Below the pieces are notes generated by a model. It did not search any database. It had not been told where the DNA came from and saw nothing but the letters and a program-made list of their open reading frames with translations. Source: Atriophallophorus winterbourni (lineage: Eukaryota > Platyhelminthes > Trematoda > Plagiorchiida > Microphallidae). From it: DNA of 64,000 nt. The position numbers and the translations under genes are program-made. The stretch is from the NCBI GenBank assembly GCA_013407085.1, contig JACCGJ010002998.1, positions 1-64,000 on the forward strand, read 5' to 3'. Below, in pieces: positions 43,122 to 52,187 of the stretch (positions are counted from its first letter, which is position 1; each line of letters opens with the position of its first letter).

Positions 43122-43253
43122 TCAAGTAGGTCAGACAATTGTACAGTGCATAGGCAGCGTGATGTGTAACCCAGACTTGTAGCTACTCTGGGGTAGAGAA
43201 ATGCAGACAGTCTATGTGGAATGCAGGTCATTCCATGCAACGAGACAAATGCG
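43122..43253 (+). repeat. 132-bp direct repeat, copy 1
   Basis: It is nearly identical to 43375-43506 (offset 253). It starts TCAAGTAGGTCAGACAATT and ends GACAAATGCG. Confidence 0.85.
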
Positions 43254-43374
43254 ATTACATAGAACAAGAGGAGATAATGAGATGTCATTATATGTAAAAT
43301 GTCTCTTTCCCCTTCTTACTTAATGTGTGAAATTATTCGAAGTCCTATTGAATTATTAGCAGGCTAGCTGAATC

Positions 43375-43506
43375 TCAAGTAGGTCAGACAATTGCACAGT
43401 GCATAGGCAGCGTGATATGTAACCCAGACTTGTAGCTACTTTGGGGTAGAGAAATGCAGACAGTCTATGTGGAATGCAGGTCATTTCATGTAACGAGACA
43501 AATGCG
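43375..43506 (+). repeat. 132-bp direct repeat, copy 2
   Basis: This is the second copy of 43122-43253. It ends exactly where the right inverted-repeat arm starts. Confidence 0.85.
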
Positions 43507-43554
43507 TCTCATATTCGCAAACGTATATTCAGTAGTTAGCAAACTTCAGAATTA

Positions 43555-43556
<2 letters not shown>
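43506..43556 (-). repeat. 51-bp inverted repeat, right arm
   Basis: This is the mirror of 42305-42355. It abuts the TATC array. Confidence 0.85.
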
Positions 43557-43943
<387 letters not shown>

Positions 43944-44030
43944 TCATGATTATAGCTATATATGGATAATCGGGTTATTTCGGGTTATTTTAATTCCATT
44001 CAATACAATTCATTACAGACAACTACAAAC

Positions 44031-44042
44031 TATGCAGATGTA
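44031..44042 (+). other. 12-bp target duplication of hammerhead array, left copy
   Basis: TATGCAGATGTA here recurs at 45337-45348, exactly flanking the ribozyme array. Confidence 0.8.
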
Positions 44043-44168
44043 TGCCACTGTTGGATAAGGCTCGTACGACGAACCTGTTCAAAGCATGTGTCGAAACACA
44101 TGTTAAATGGGGTTAAACCCATAACCATGAAACAAAATATTCATTTGCATGCTTTTCCGTCATTCACA

Positions 44169-44210
44169 CCCCACGACCGGTTTCGTGCTATTTGCACTCA
44201 TCAGGTAGGG
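44169..44210 (-). ncRNA. hammerhead ribozyme 1 (subfamily A, type I, minimal helix III)
   Basis: Read on the minus strand: helix I CCCTAC pairs with GTGGGG. The core boxes are CTGATGA and GAAA. Helix II is GTGC/GCAC with loop AAATA. Helix III is the palindrome ACCGGT and the cleavage-site base is C (44175). All universally required core bases are present. Helix III this short usually works as a dimer, which tandem monomers provide. Confidence 0.88.
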
Positions 44211-44401
44211 ACAGTAAGATCAGGATCCGCATGCGCTTGAAACAGTGAAGGAATGGTAAACAAGGAGCGCTTATATGCCACTGTTGCATAAGGCTGGTAC
44301 GACGAACCTGTTCAAAGCATGTGTCGAAACACATGTTAAATGGGGTTAAACCCATAACCATGAAACAAAAGATTCATTTGCATGCTTTTCCGTCATTCAC
44401 A

Positions 44402-44442
44402 CCCCACGACCGGTTTCGTGCTGTTTGCACTCATCAGTAGGG
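44402..44442 (-). ncRNA. hammerhead ribozyme 2 (one base lost in helix I)
   Basis: Same structure as the copy 233 bases upstream in plus coordinates, with helix II loop AAACA. One base next to the CTGATGA box is missing, so helix I is CCCTA instead of CCCTAC. Core boxes are intact; activity is probably reduced. Confidence 0.82.
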
Positions 44443-44796
44443 ACAGTAAGACAGGATCAGATGCCCCGCTTGAAACAGGGAGGAATGGTAAACCAAGGAG
44501 CGCTTGTAGCCACTGTGGATAAGGCTCGACGAGAAACCGTTCAAAGAATGGTCGATCGAAAAACACTAGTTAAATGGGGGTTAAACCCATAACCATGAAA
44601 CAAAATATTTCATTTGAATGCTTTTCGTCATTCAAAGGAATATTTCATGGTTATGGTTTTACCCCATTTAACATGTGTTTCGACACATGCTTTGAACAGG
44701 TTGGTCGTACCAGCCTTATCCAACAGTGGCATACAAGCGCTCCTTGTTTACCATTCTTCCACTGTTTCAAGCGCATGCGGATCCTGATCTTACTGT

Positions 44797-44838
44797 CCCT
44801 ACCTGATGAGTGCAAACAGCACGAAACCGGTCGTGGGG
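44797..44838 (+). ncRNA. hammerhead ribozyme 3 (subfamily A)
   Basis: CCCTAC, CTGATGA (44803-44809), helix II GTGC-AAACA-GCAC, GAAA (44823-44826), helix III ACCGGT, cleavage base C at 44832, then GTGGGG closing helix I by six pairs including one G-U. The predicted cut is between 44832 and 44833. Confidence 0.9.
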
Positions 44839-45029
44839 TGTGAATGACGGAAAAGCATGCAAATGAATATTTTGTTTCATGGTTATGGGTTTAACCCCAT
44901 TTAACATGTGTTTCGACACATGCTTTGAACAGGTTCGTCGTACGAGCCTTATCCAACAGTGGCATACAAGCGCTCCTTGTTTACCATTCCTCCACTGTTT
45001 CAAGCGCATGCGGATCCTGATCTTACTGT

Positions 45030-45071
45030 CCCTACCTGATGAGTGCAAACAGCACGAAACCGGTCGTGGGG
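45030..45071 (+). ncRNA. hammerhead ribozyme 4 (subfamily A)
   Basis: Identical to the previous ribozyme and exactly 233 bases downstream. The predicted cut is between 45065 and 45066, so cleavage of the array RNA would release a 233-nt monomer. Confidence 0.9.
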
Positions 45072-45262
45072 TGTGAATGACGGAAAAGCATGCAAATGAA
45101 TATTTTGTTTCATGGTTATGGGTTTAACCCAATTTAACATGTGTTTCGACACATGCTTTGAACAGGTTCGTCGTACGAGCCTTATCCAACAGTGGCATAC
45201 AAGCGCTCCTTGTTTACCATTCCTCCACTGTTTCAAGCGCATGCTGATCCTGATCTTACTGT

Positions 45263-45304
45263 CCCTACCTGATGAGTGCAAACAGCACGAAACCGGTTGT
45301 GGGG
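45263..45304 (+). ncRNA. hammerhead ribozyme 5 (cleavage site changed to U)
   Basis: Again 233 bases downstream. The cleavage-site base after ACCGGT is T (45298) instead of C, giving GUU, usually cut more slowly. All other core bases and helices are kept. Confidence 0.86.
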
Positions 45305-45430
45305 TGTGAATGACGGGAAAGCATGCAAATGAATATTATGCAGATGTAATTTAGTTGAAACGAAACAGTGATACGTCTGTTGTCCGTATATCTTTAATAT
45401 TCAAGTTTTCTCGACCATTTTTTCCACTAC

Positions 45431-45652
45431 GGAACATTTCCATGTTGACCTCAACGTATTAAGTTGACGGTCAGTTTAGATCAGGTTACATTCAGAATAA
45501 CAACTTTCTGTCGGCTAGTGTGTTTGCTTCGGAACCCTCCCATGTTGACCTCAAGGGTTGGCAACACGTTTAGCCTTACTGTCCACCGGATTTTCAAACC
45601 GAGCCGGAACAATCCCATGTTGACCTCAATGGTTTGCAACAAGCTTAGCCTC
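45431..45652 (+). repeat. three diverged copies of a short motif with CCATGTTGACCTCAA
   Basis: Copies start near 45431, 45531 and 45606. Each has GGAAC, a short spacer, CCATGTTGACCTCAA, and in the last two a GTTNGCAACA-type end followed by TTAGCCT. Spacing is irregular (about 100 and 75). No function is apparent. Confidence 0.55.
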
Positions 45653-45890
45653 TCCGCTTGTAGTATACCGTAGTCTGTACTTTTATTTAAGGTCATATCT
45701 AAATCAAACGTAGGAGCAACAACAAATCAACGCATATGAATCTTGTAGGAAAAGTAAACTATTTTCATGAAAGTGGATAACGTTGTACGACCACTGAGAC
45801 GCATATAGCGTATTAACGGAATGTGTTATATTATAACTGTAGATAAATCATTCGGATAAATGTTGATTGTACTGGATACACTGTAAAGCT
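45653..45890. other. no gene seen
   Basis: No reading frame or repeat recognised between the motif cluster and the ribozyme relic. Confidence 0.4.
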
Positions 45891-45926
45891 TGTTTCCGTC
45901 TGTTTGCTGTCAGCAGGTGGAGACGG
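45891..45926 (-). ncRNA. hammerhead ribozyme relic at a Penelope-like element end
   Basis: Minus strand: GTCTCCAC, then CTGCTGA (CTGANGA expected), CAGCAAACAGACG and GGAAACAAG. Loop AAACA and GAAA survive, but the first core box and helix III are lost, so it should be inactive. It lies downstream, in the same orientation, of the Penelope-like RT fragment. Confidence 0.6.
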
Positions 45927-46000
45927 TAAGATGAGATTCAGCGAGCCTTATTTCAGTTGATAACTGGTACGCTAAACCATCGTTTGGCTTGTATGGCTGT

Positions 46001-46220
46001 CTAATAAATAAAGAAGTGGTTCCTATGCACACAAATTGCTACACCGTTGATGATTTGTTGTACACTCAAACTTGTACGATCCTTCAAGGTCGTATCGGAA
46101 TTGAGTGACTTCCTCGTTAATTCTGAAGCGCTTGTATTGCCCACGTTTGTGAACAAGGAGCTTACGTCAAAGCTGACCATCATCTCATCCTCCTCGATTG
46201 TTAGGGTACTTAATCGACCA
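46001..46220 (-). pseudogene. Penelope-like element reverse transcriptase fragment
   Basis: The minus strand encodes LSTLTIEEDEMMVSFDVSSL and FTNV, then LKDRTSLSVQQIIN and a following hydrophobic block. The V-S-F-D-V-x-S-L-F-T motif, with the catalytic aspartate of RT motif A, is characteristic of Penelope-like elements. Only about 75 residues remain; the YxDD block and the GIY-YIG nuclease are missing. The frame runs out near 46001, some 75 bases before the hammerhead relic. This suggests an internally deleted copy in which RT sequence was joined to the terminal repeat. Confidence 0.78.
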
Positions 46221-46696
46221 ACAAAATCTAAAAGGTAAAACTCTGATGTTTATATTGGGCAAACGTCTAGCATTGCTCTGTTTCTCACAAAGCATGGTAA
46301 CCGAATTTCACCTTGAGAGCTTATTTATCCTGTCACTTAACAAAATCCTATTGAATAACAGTTATAAAAAGACTGTTTGATAAAAGGAAACATATATTTA
46401 GAGATTTCTTAAAATTGTCAGTTTTCTCAGTTTTCTTTCACTTTCAAATTGGTTTCACTGTTGCATGGATAGTTGCGATTGATAATTTTCACCTTTATCG
46501 GTTCTCCTCTCGATTGGTTCGTTGGGGATTGCAATGGCGTATGGCGGAAAGAATAAGATAAAAAGATTAATTAAGCGGCTACCAATTTTAGAGTTCCCGC
46601 GTTCAAGCGAGCGTGTTGGTGATGTTAACAAAACCAAACACGCCATCATGATACCGAAAAATTATTTCGAACTTACACGTGGATAGTGCTCACGGT
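46221..46696. other. no gene seen; possible MULE 3' flank
   Basis: No motif recognised. It could contain a terminal inverted repeat of the MULE, but I did not find a matching partner. Confidence 0.35.
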
Positions 46697-49176
46697 TTAT
46701 TGATCCTGCAAAGCAGATCAAAAGTTTAAAAAAATGGGTCAGTGATAAGCGAATGATAGCACTCACCATATATCGCCATGGCACCAATATCAGCAACACG
46801 CGGGATCGAATGAAGCAATTGATCAAACATTTGCATACAAAAAAGCACCACTTTTCAGTATTGAAAGGTGGAGTAATTATACAATAAGTATGGTACCATT
46901 CGTTGCAATAAGGGCATTGCTCCCAATCGATTGTTTTTCCACCGAATTCAGGTGGTTCATCTAAACCGCACTGCCCACATATTTTCTCGTGATCTAAGAA
47001 AGCGTCAAGATCTACTGGTGGCATTCGAGAGGTGGACGGAATAGGAATTCGAGAGGTGGACGGAATAGGAATTCGAGATCTAGTTTCCTGTCCACGACCG
47101 TTTATGCGGCCATCATAAACGCCTATTACGCGAGTATCGCTGCCTTCATAAGCGGCTACCGTTTGATCTTCGTCATTACTGGTCATTGGAGAATTGTGGC
47201 TATCATTAGTTGCAATATTTTCTACATTCAATACCGTATCCATCGTCAGATTGTCGTACACGGCAGTTTCTAATGAAATCTGAGCCTCGTCCAAATCAAA
47301 GATATACGGAGGCAATATCCGTGAACTAGATGTAGTTAAATAGTTGTCCATACTTCGAATTAGAAGATTGAACTATGGGGGTTCAAAATGACGGTGAAAC
47401 TTACGTAATACATCTAAACCGTAAGAAAAACCTGATGAAAAGACGCGACTAGAACGCCTAGGAACGTCCGCTGAAGAAAAATTAACCTTTAACGCATCAT
47501 TACTAGTCCTTAGCCAGCGTTGGGACACAGGAAGTGAAGACAATTCAAAGTTTCTATATGAAGCAGCTGCAAGAGCATGTCTGCAATGCAATCCTTGGTC
47601 AATAAAAAAGGGGCATGAACACTTCCAAGTGGAGAAGCACACACCCCAAGAACCCGCGTCCCTAAGGAGCACCATAAATTCCGTTGAACCTACAACCCTT
47701 ACTGTTGCTGCAGCTACGTTATCCGAAGTGAGATCGGCAGCATATGGCATGAGTAGATCACAAAGTGCATCAAGTTCCGAGTGGTTCGGAACATACGCAA
47801 GCCTTCGACTAATCGAAATAATTTCGCTTTGCCGGTGCCAAATAAGATACGTTGCACTAATTTTAGACAAACGAATGGCCTCCCATATTGCTATCTTACC
47901 ACTGAGGAGATTCATTTTTATATACCTATGCATCACCTCCACCATATTGGTGTCCCCAATTCCGTACGTAGCCACCTTGGGACGTCGAGAATTCGCCCAC
48001 TTATGGGAGTTGCAACAATGTTGCCCCTTAAAATAAGCGTAAAATACGGGATCCGCTCGTTGTATGTTAATTAAGACAAAGGCGTAACGCCATATACGAC
48101 GAGTGGTTATAGCTACACGTACCCACTTCAGTGCTTCGGTCCGGGGGTTACGACGTGTGACATTGCGAAGCATGTGCACTCGGCAAAGCAGATGAGCGGC
48201 GTGTGGGAATACTTCTTCCACGGCATTCGCTATCACAGGAGCGCCGTCAGACATAACAGCTCGCACTGCGTCACACCCACCGACGAATTCTACAAAGGTC
48301 AGCAGAAACGTGCGGATGTCATCCGCCGTTTCCCTCCAAAGAAAACCTATTGCTACTGGCAGACTTTTTCTGCAACCGTCTACTATCATTAATTGATATA
48401 AAAAAATATTTCTCACGATTTGTACGGAATGTACCATCGATGAGAAGGAAATCGGAAAAACGGCCATACAAACTCAGCATTTCTTGGGTAACGAAGACAA
48501 AAAGCGTCATCCGGTTAGTTTCGTCTAGTAGTACTCGTGCCTTCCCGTTGGCGTTGTATTCAGCTTCCATTTGTCGAATATAGGCTGAAAAAATGATTGA
48601 AAATATAGACAGTGACATTACGGTCTCCAAATTGTAATTCTTACAAACTTACCAGGATTGTTACGTTTGTCCAGCGCTCGTCGACGAAGGTTGACCACAT
48701 CAGAACCAGTCAAATCTTTCTGGAAACGTCTCTTTATATAATATCTTGTTGAATGAAGAGTCTCCGCATTCCAGCATCGGTCGTATGATCTCTTGTTCCG
48801 AAAGCGTCAAGCGTCGGTTGCGGAAGTTCCAGGACTCAACTGCACCACCTTGCAAGTCATGATTATGAATCATGTTGCTATTCGTAATGCGGAACCGAGG
48901 CCTCATACGGCCCACATTGATAAATGATTGGCATTGTGTTGCCGTAGATACGCGATGTCGAATACCAAGGGTTGGTTTTCCCAAGAATCCTTTCCGTTGA
49001 CATATATATTTCACATATGTATGTCGGCCGCTTCGATTTTACCCGAGTTCGGACCAATAGTGGGCGCCAGAAACCCGAGCGAACTCGTCCAGCATACTAT
49101 TCAACTCATCCAGACTTTCGAACAAGCGGCCACCAACGGTTGCCTGAAAAAGCTGAGTGATATCATTAGAGCTCAT
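46697..49176 (-). pseudogene. MULE transposase gene with introns (FAR1-like, DDE, SWIM, PHD-like)
   Basis: The gene starts at ATG 49176. Exon 1 encodes a FAR1/WRKY-type zinc domain (YICQRKG, then MIHNHDL). Exon 2 has the MULE DDE core: FLLIDGTF, VMSDGAPVIANAV with LLCRVHMLRNV, and NMVEVMHRYIK, followed by the SWIM zinc motif WKCSCPFF to LHCRHALA. Exon 3 encodes a C-terminal PHD/RING-like cluster (CGQCGLDE, CPYCNEWYHTYC). A 68-bp intron (48652 down to 48585, GTAAGT to TTTTTTCAG) joins in frame. Likely introns at 47404-47353 and 46766-46706 have good borders, though the first does not rejoin the frame cleanly. Defects: TAA at 49041-49039, a shift near 48755 and a shift in an A8 run near 48400. 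A Mutator-like transposase, now probably dead. Confidence 0.82.
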
Positions 49177-49776
49177 TATGAATAAAGTGGCGCAGAATTG
49201 GGTGCAGATTGTATTATTGGAAATGGAATTTTGAAAATAACCAATCATGTAGCTTTTGATAACAAGCAACCAATAAGAATTCGATGAAGGGTGATGAAGG
49301 TTGCATAAAAATGGTATTTTACTTACAGCCTACTGACAATTTGAAAGTAGTTAGATAGAATTTTTATTTCAACGCTACATCCTAGGTCATCCGAGCAAAA
49401 AAGGGTAGTGGAGATAACGTTCTCCTTTTTTATCGTTTATAATAAATGCACTATTTTTCAATGATAACCACCTACCATGATGGTGAAGGGAATATTGTTA
49501 ATTGTGTTCCAGTACCTCCGACTCCGAAATCAACTCCGATACTGGTCCTTGCTTCTTCCGCGTAAGACTGATTCTTCTACATGAACTGAAATCCATACTG
49601 GCAAACAGTTTTGGTTTCCCTCATCCGACTCTCCTGGATCGTACAACCGGCCCAAACCTCATGCAATTTCAAACCACAATCTCTCCTTATCCCCTCCGTT
49701 TCCTTCTTTTTTCAATTTAACTTTGGCTTTTTATGTGCTTTTCTTCAATCACACCCACCAACATCCGAAGAAGGCA

Positions 49777-49779
<3 letters not shown>
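49177..49779. other. no gene seen; MULE 5' flank
   Basis: AT-rich, with only short frames. Expected place for the MULE promoter and terminal repeat, but I could not define either. Confidence 0.4.

Positions 49780-49822
<43 letters not shown>
49780..49822. repeat. (AT)n microsatellite
   Basis: Pure TA repeat of about 43 bp. Frames through it encode Ile-Tyr runs. Confidence 0.95.
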
Positions 49823-49825
<3 letters not shown>

Positions 49826-50169
49826 GGAACTTTCTTTATTTCGAAAATTTATTTTTACTGTGACAATTATATCTTCAAACGCACCATTTCCTTCATAACT
49901 TTTTATGTTATTTTCTTTTTTTTCAATCTCTGCCCCCAGAATTAATTGCATCCTTTCATTTGATTATTTCGATGCAATCTAGATGAAACTTTATTACTGT
50001 GTGACATTGCGCGAAAAAATTAACTTTCTTACCCTTGTAAATTTACCATCCTTTATTAAACGGAAAAATGTTTAAAAATTCCGCTTGATGAGGTCATTTT
50101 ACAATTTATTTATTTTGTACACATTGATAACCTGATCATGTTTTGCATGCCTTGGTTTACCAAGAATAT

Positions 50170-50172
<3 letters not shown>
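49823..50172. other. AT-rich stretch, no gene
   Basis: Poly-T-rich, no conserved frame. Confidence 0.5.

Positions 50173-50253
<81 letters not shown>
50173..50253. repeat. (TTA)n microsatellite
   Basis: About 27 TTA units with one AAT interruption. The poly-Leu and poly-Asn frames here are artefacts. It borders the resumed Gypsy-1 LTR. Confidence 0.95.
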
Positions 50254-50255
<2 letters not shown>

Positions 50256-50359
50256 CAATCAAGATCAATAGTTCGTCCATATTGTGGTTATCATTCACTG
50301 TACAACTTTGTGTTATTCATTCATTCTGCCAATACGCGAGTTCAAATTCGGTTGTGTTT
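50254..50359 (+). repeat. Gypsy-1 3' LTR, second part
   Basis: It matches the 5' LTR from ATCAATCAAGATCAATAG to CGGTTGTGTTT with a few substitutions and continues exactly where 39857-39953 stopped. The last about 60 bases of the LTR are missing at the border with RTE sequence. Confidence 0.83.
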
Positions 50360-50544
50360 GAGCAGCTGTCATTCTGTCGCGTTTGAACTCTCGTGTTTGG
50401 GGTAACCGCAAGCTGACTGTTAAGACAAAGATGATGGTATACAGCGCGTGCGTATTAAATGCTTCACTATACTGCAGCGAAGCCTGGACCACCCACGCAA
50501 GACACGAACGGAAGCTGAATGCTTTCCATCTACGAAGCATCCGT
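50360..50544 (+). pseudogene. RTE-type LINE, thumb region
   Basis: The frame encodes AAVILSRLNSRVWGNRKLTV and KTKMMVYSACVLNALLYCSEAW, then HERKLNAFHLRSIR. This is the conserved region after the RT in RTE-like LINEs. It is interrupted by a Gypsy-2 copy at 50545, with the target bases CCGT at 50541-50544 repeated at 51637-51640. Confidence 0.82.
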
Positions 50545-51636
50545 TATGGCATTTTTCTGTAAACATTTTTGTTTGTATCAATCAATGTACACTTTTTGAA
50601 TTGTACCCGGATTTTACAAATATAAATTTTCGTCCGCTCGGAGTTGCTCTTCTCATCTCCTTTGATACCCGTACTGCGTGCTTGGAATTCCTGACATCTT
50701 CCGACTCATCATTGGACCTTACTGTGCCACAATATGTCAGCCGCCTTCGCAGCTTGATGAAAAACTTACGGGCTAATCCAACTTGACAGCATGAGCAACC
50801 CTGCTACATCCAACCCGACTTGAATACTTGCGACTTCGTGTTTGTGCGGGTAGACCATATACGTCGACCGTTACAGCCGCCATACATAGGGCCATACAAG
50901 GTAATCAACAGGTATCCAAAATACTTCGTTATTGACCGCAACGGAACACACGAGAGCGTTAGCGTCGATCGTTTGAAAGTAGCCTACGTCAAACCGGCAC
51001 CAAAGGCGAAATAACATACACCGAACGTTGCTCCTCAAGATTTTGTCCCTTCACCCCCCAAACCGAAGCTCACCGGTACTCCTGAACCCCCAACGAAACC
51101 GCCTTTACCCCCGTGTATCAAACAAACTGACCATAACAGGCAAACCCGATCTGGTCGTAGAGTTCATTTTCCATCAATGTTTGATGACTTCACAGCCGAA
51201 CGATTTCTTCGAGCGTCTTCTTTAGGCCCGACGCTCTAGGGGGGAGTACCATGGCATTTTTCTGTAAACATTTTTGTTTGTATCAATCAATGTACACTTT
51301 TTGAATTGTACCCGGATTTTACGAATATAAATTTTCGTCCGCTCGGAGTTGCTCTTCTCATCTCCTTTGATACCCGTACTGCGTGCTTGGAATTCTGACT
51401 GTGGATTGTGGAAAGATTGCTTGCCTGCTATAAAAAGACCGCTCCATATTTCAGCCACACCTAATCCTTGGATTTTTCGCGGTTGCTTCGGTGATAATAC
51501 TTTGACGTCTGGACCGGAGGATTCAATTGCCAAGCCGGGGAGAAACGTTTTCAATTCAATCGAAGAATTATTGTGATTGGTTACCTTTTTACTTTCTACA
51601 CACATACTGTAATTTCACGTAGCCTGAACCACCACA
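50545..51636 (+). mobile_element. Gypsy-2 second copy, internally deleted
   Basis: It begins with the first about 145 bp of the Gypsy-2 LTR (TATGGCATTTTTC...), jumps to the integrase C-terminus (YVSRLRSLMK, FVRVDHIRRPL, GPYKVINRYPKYFVIDRNG), then the pol end, a purine tract (AGGGGGGAGTACCA) and a 3' LTR from about 51250 to 51636. It is flanked by CCGT duplications, so the whole deleted unit behaves as one insertion or was deleted afterwards. The 3' LTR carries a foreign insert at about 51473-51612. Confidence 0.83.
51473..51612. mobile_element. about 140-bp unidentified insert in a Gypsy-2 LTR
   Basis: Compared with the other LTRs, CACCTAAT and TTCACGTAGCC are separated here by about 140 bp of unrelated sequence ending ACTGTAAT. 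TAAT at both edges suggests a short target duplication. No inverted termini seen. It contains a short open frame (FRGCFGDNTLTSGPEDS) of unknown meaning. Confidence 0.5.
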
Positions 51637-52130
51637 CCGTCATATCTTGAACATATCGTGGATTGACAGATTGATTAACGCTGAAGTGCTTTGAAAAGCT
51701 GGTCTACAGAGCATGTTCACCCTATTACGTCAGCGCCGCCTGCGGTGGCTTGGTCATGTCTATGGAATGGAAAATGGTCGTATTCCGAAAGATCTACTCT
51801 ACGGTGAGTTGCGATTAGGGAGTCGACCATTGGGCAGACCGCACTTGCGGTACAAAGATGTTTGCAAAAGAGATATGAAAACTCTTGACATTGACCCCGC
51901 AAGCTGGGAAGAACTTGCTCTTGACCGCTCACTTTGGAGGCATTGTGTAAAGCGTCGTCAGCGAGCCGGGGAGCAGCAAATACAGCTCGTGGCTGCTGAA
52001 CGCAGATTACGCTGCCGGCGTGCAACTGATGCAATACAACAGAGTTCTGACTATCGTTGCAAGCGCTGCGGAAGAGATTAATGGTCCCGAATCGGACTGC
52101 TTAGTCATTCAAAAAGTTGTGAAACATGAA
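51637..52130 (+). pseudogene. RTE-type LINE C-terminus with zinc finger
   Basis: The frame resumes with MFTLLRQRRLRWLGHVYGME, IPKDLLYGELRLGSRPLGRP, YKDVCKRDMKTLDIDPASWE and ALDRSLWRHCV. This is the well-known C-terminal region of RTE-like LINEs. It ends with a zinc-finger-like YRCKRCGRD; a stop at 52079-52081 precedes WSRIGLLSHSKSC, which normally completes the finger. A recognisable 3' UTR (CATCCATGGTCGAC) follows. Confidence 0.85.
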
Positions 52131-52187
52131 ATTCATGCGATGTCATGTACATCCATGGTCGACATCGACCGACGGAGGCCAACAACA

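Larger units (their letters stand above)
44043..45336. mobile_element. hammerhead-ribozyme repeat array, inverted arrangement, inserted as a unit
   Basis: The array consists of 233-bp monomers: about 2.6 copies on the minus strand (44043 to about 44632), then about three copies on the plus strand (about 44633-45336). A palindromic join lies near 44632. Each monomer carries TTTCATGGTTATGGGTTTAA, a segment AACATGTGTTTCGACACATG with a small hairpin, GCGCATGCGGATCC, and a type I hammerhead. The third minus copy is decayed. No protein is encoded; open frames across it are shadows of the repeat. Terminal repeats in direct or inverted order with hammerheads are known from Penelope-like elements, and tandem hammerhead monomers from retrozymes. 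Confidence 0.85.

Noticed and set aside
44043..45336. Repeated 65-93 codon open frames on both strands across the 233-bp monomers
   Set aside because: They are translations of the ribozyme repeat. The same frame recurs only because the DNA repeats, and it contradicts between strands. The conserved unit is RNA structure, not protein.
44043..45336. CRISPR-like regular spacing
   Set aside because: The whole 233-bp unit is repeated with no unique spacers, part of it is inverted, and the context is eukaryotic.
46697..47352. PHD-like frame as an independent host gene
   Set aside because: It follows the transposase in the same strand across a well-formed short intron-like gap; more likely the transposase C-terminus, though the frame does not join cleanly.
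49611..49951. Ile-Tyr repeat open frames
   Set aside because: Produced by the (AT)n microsatellite; no conserved flanks.
50110..50386. Poly-Leu and poly-Asn open frames
   Set aside because: Produced by the (TTA)n microsatellite.
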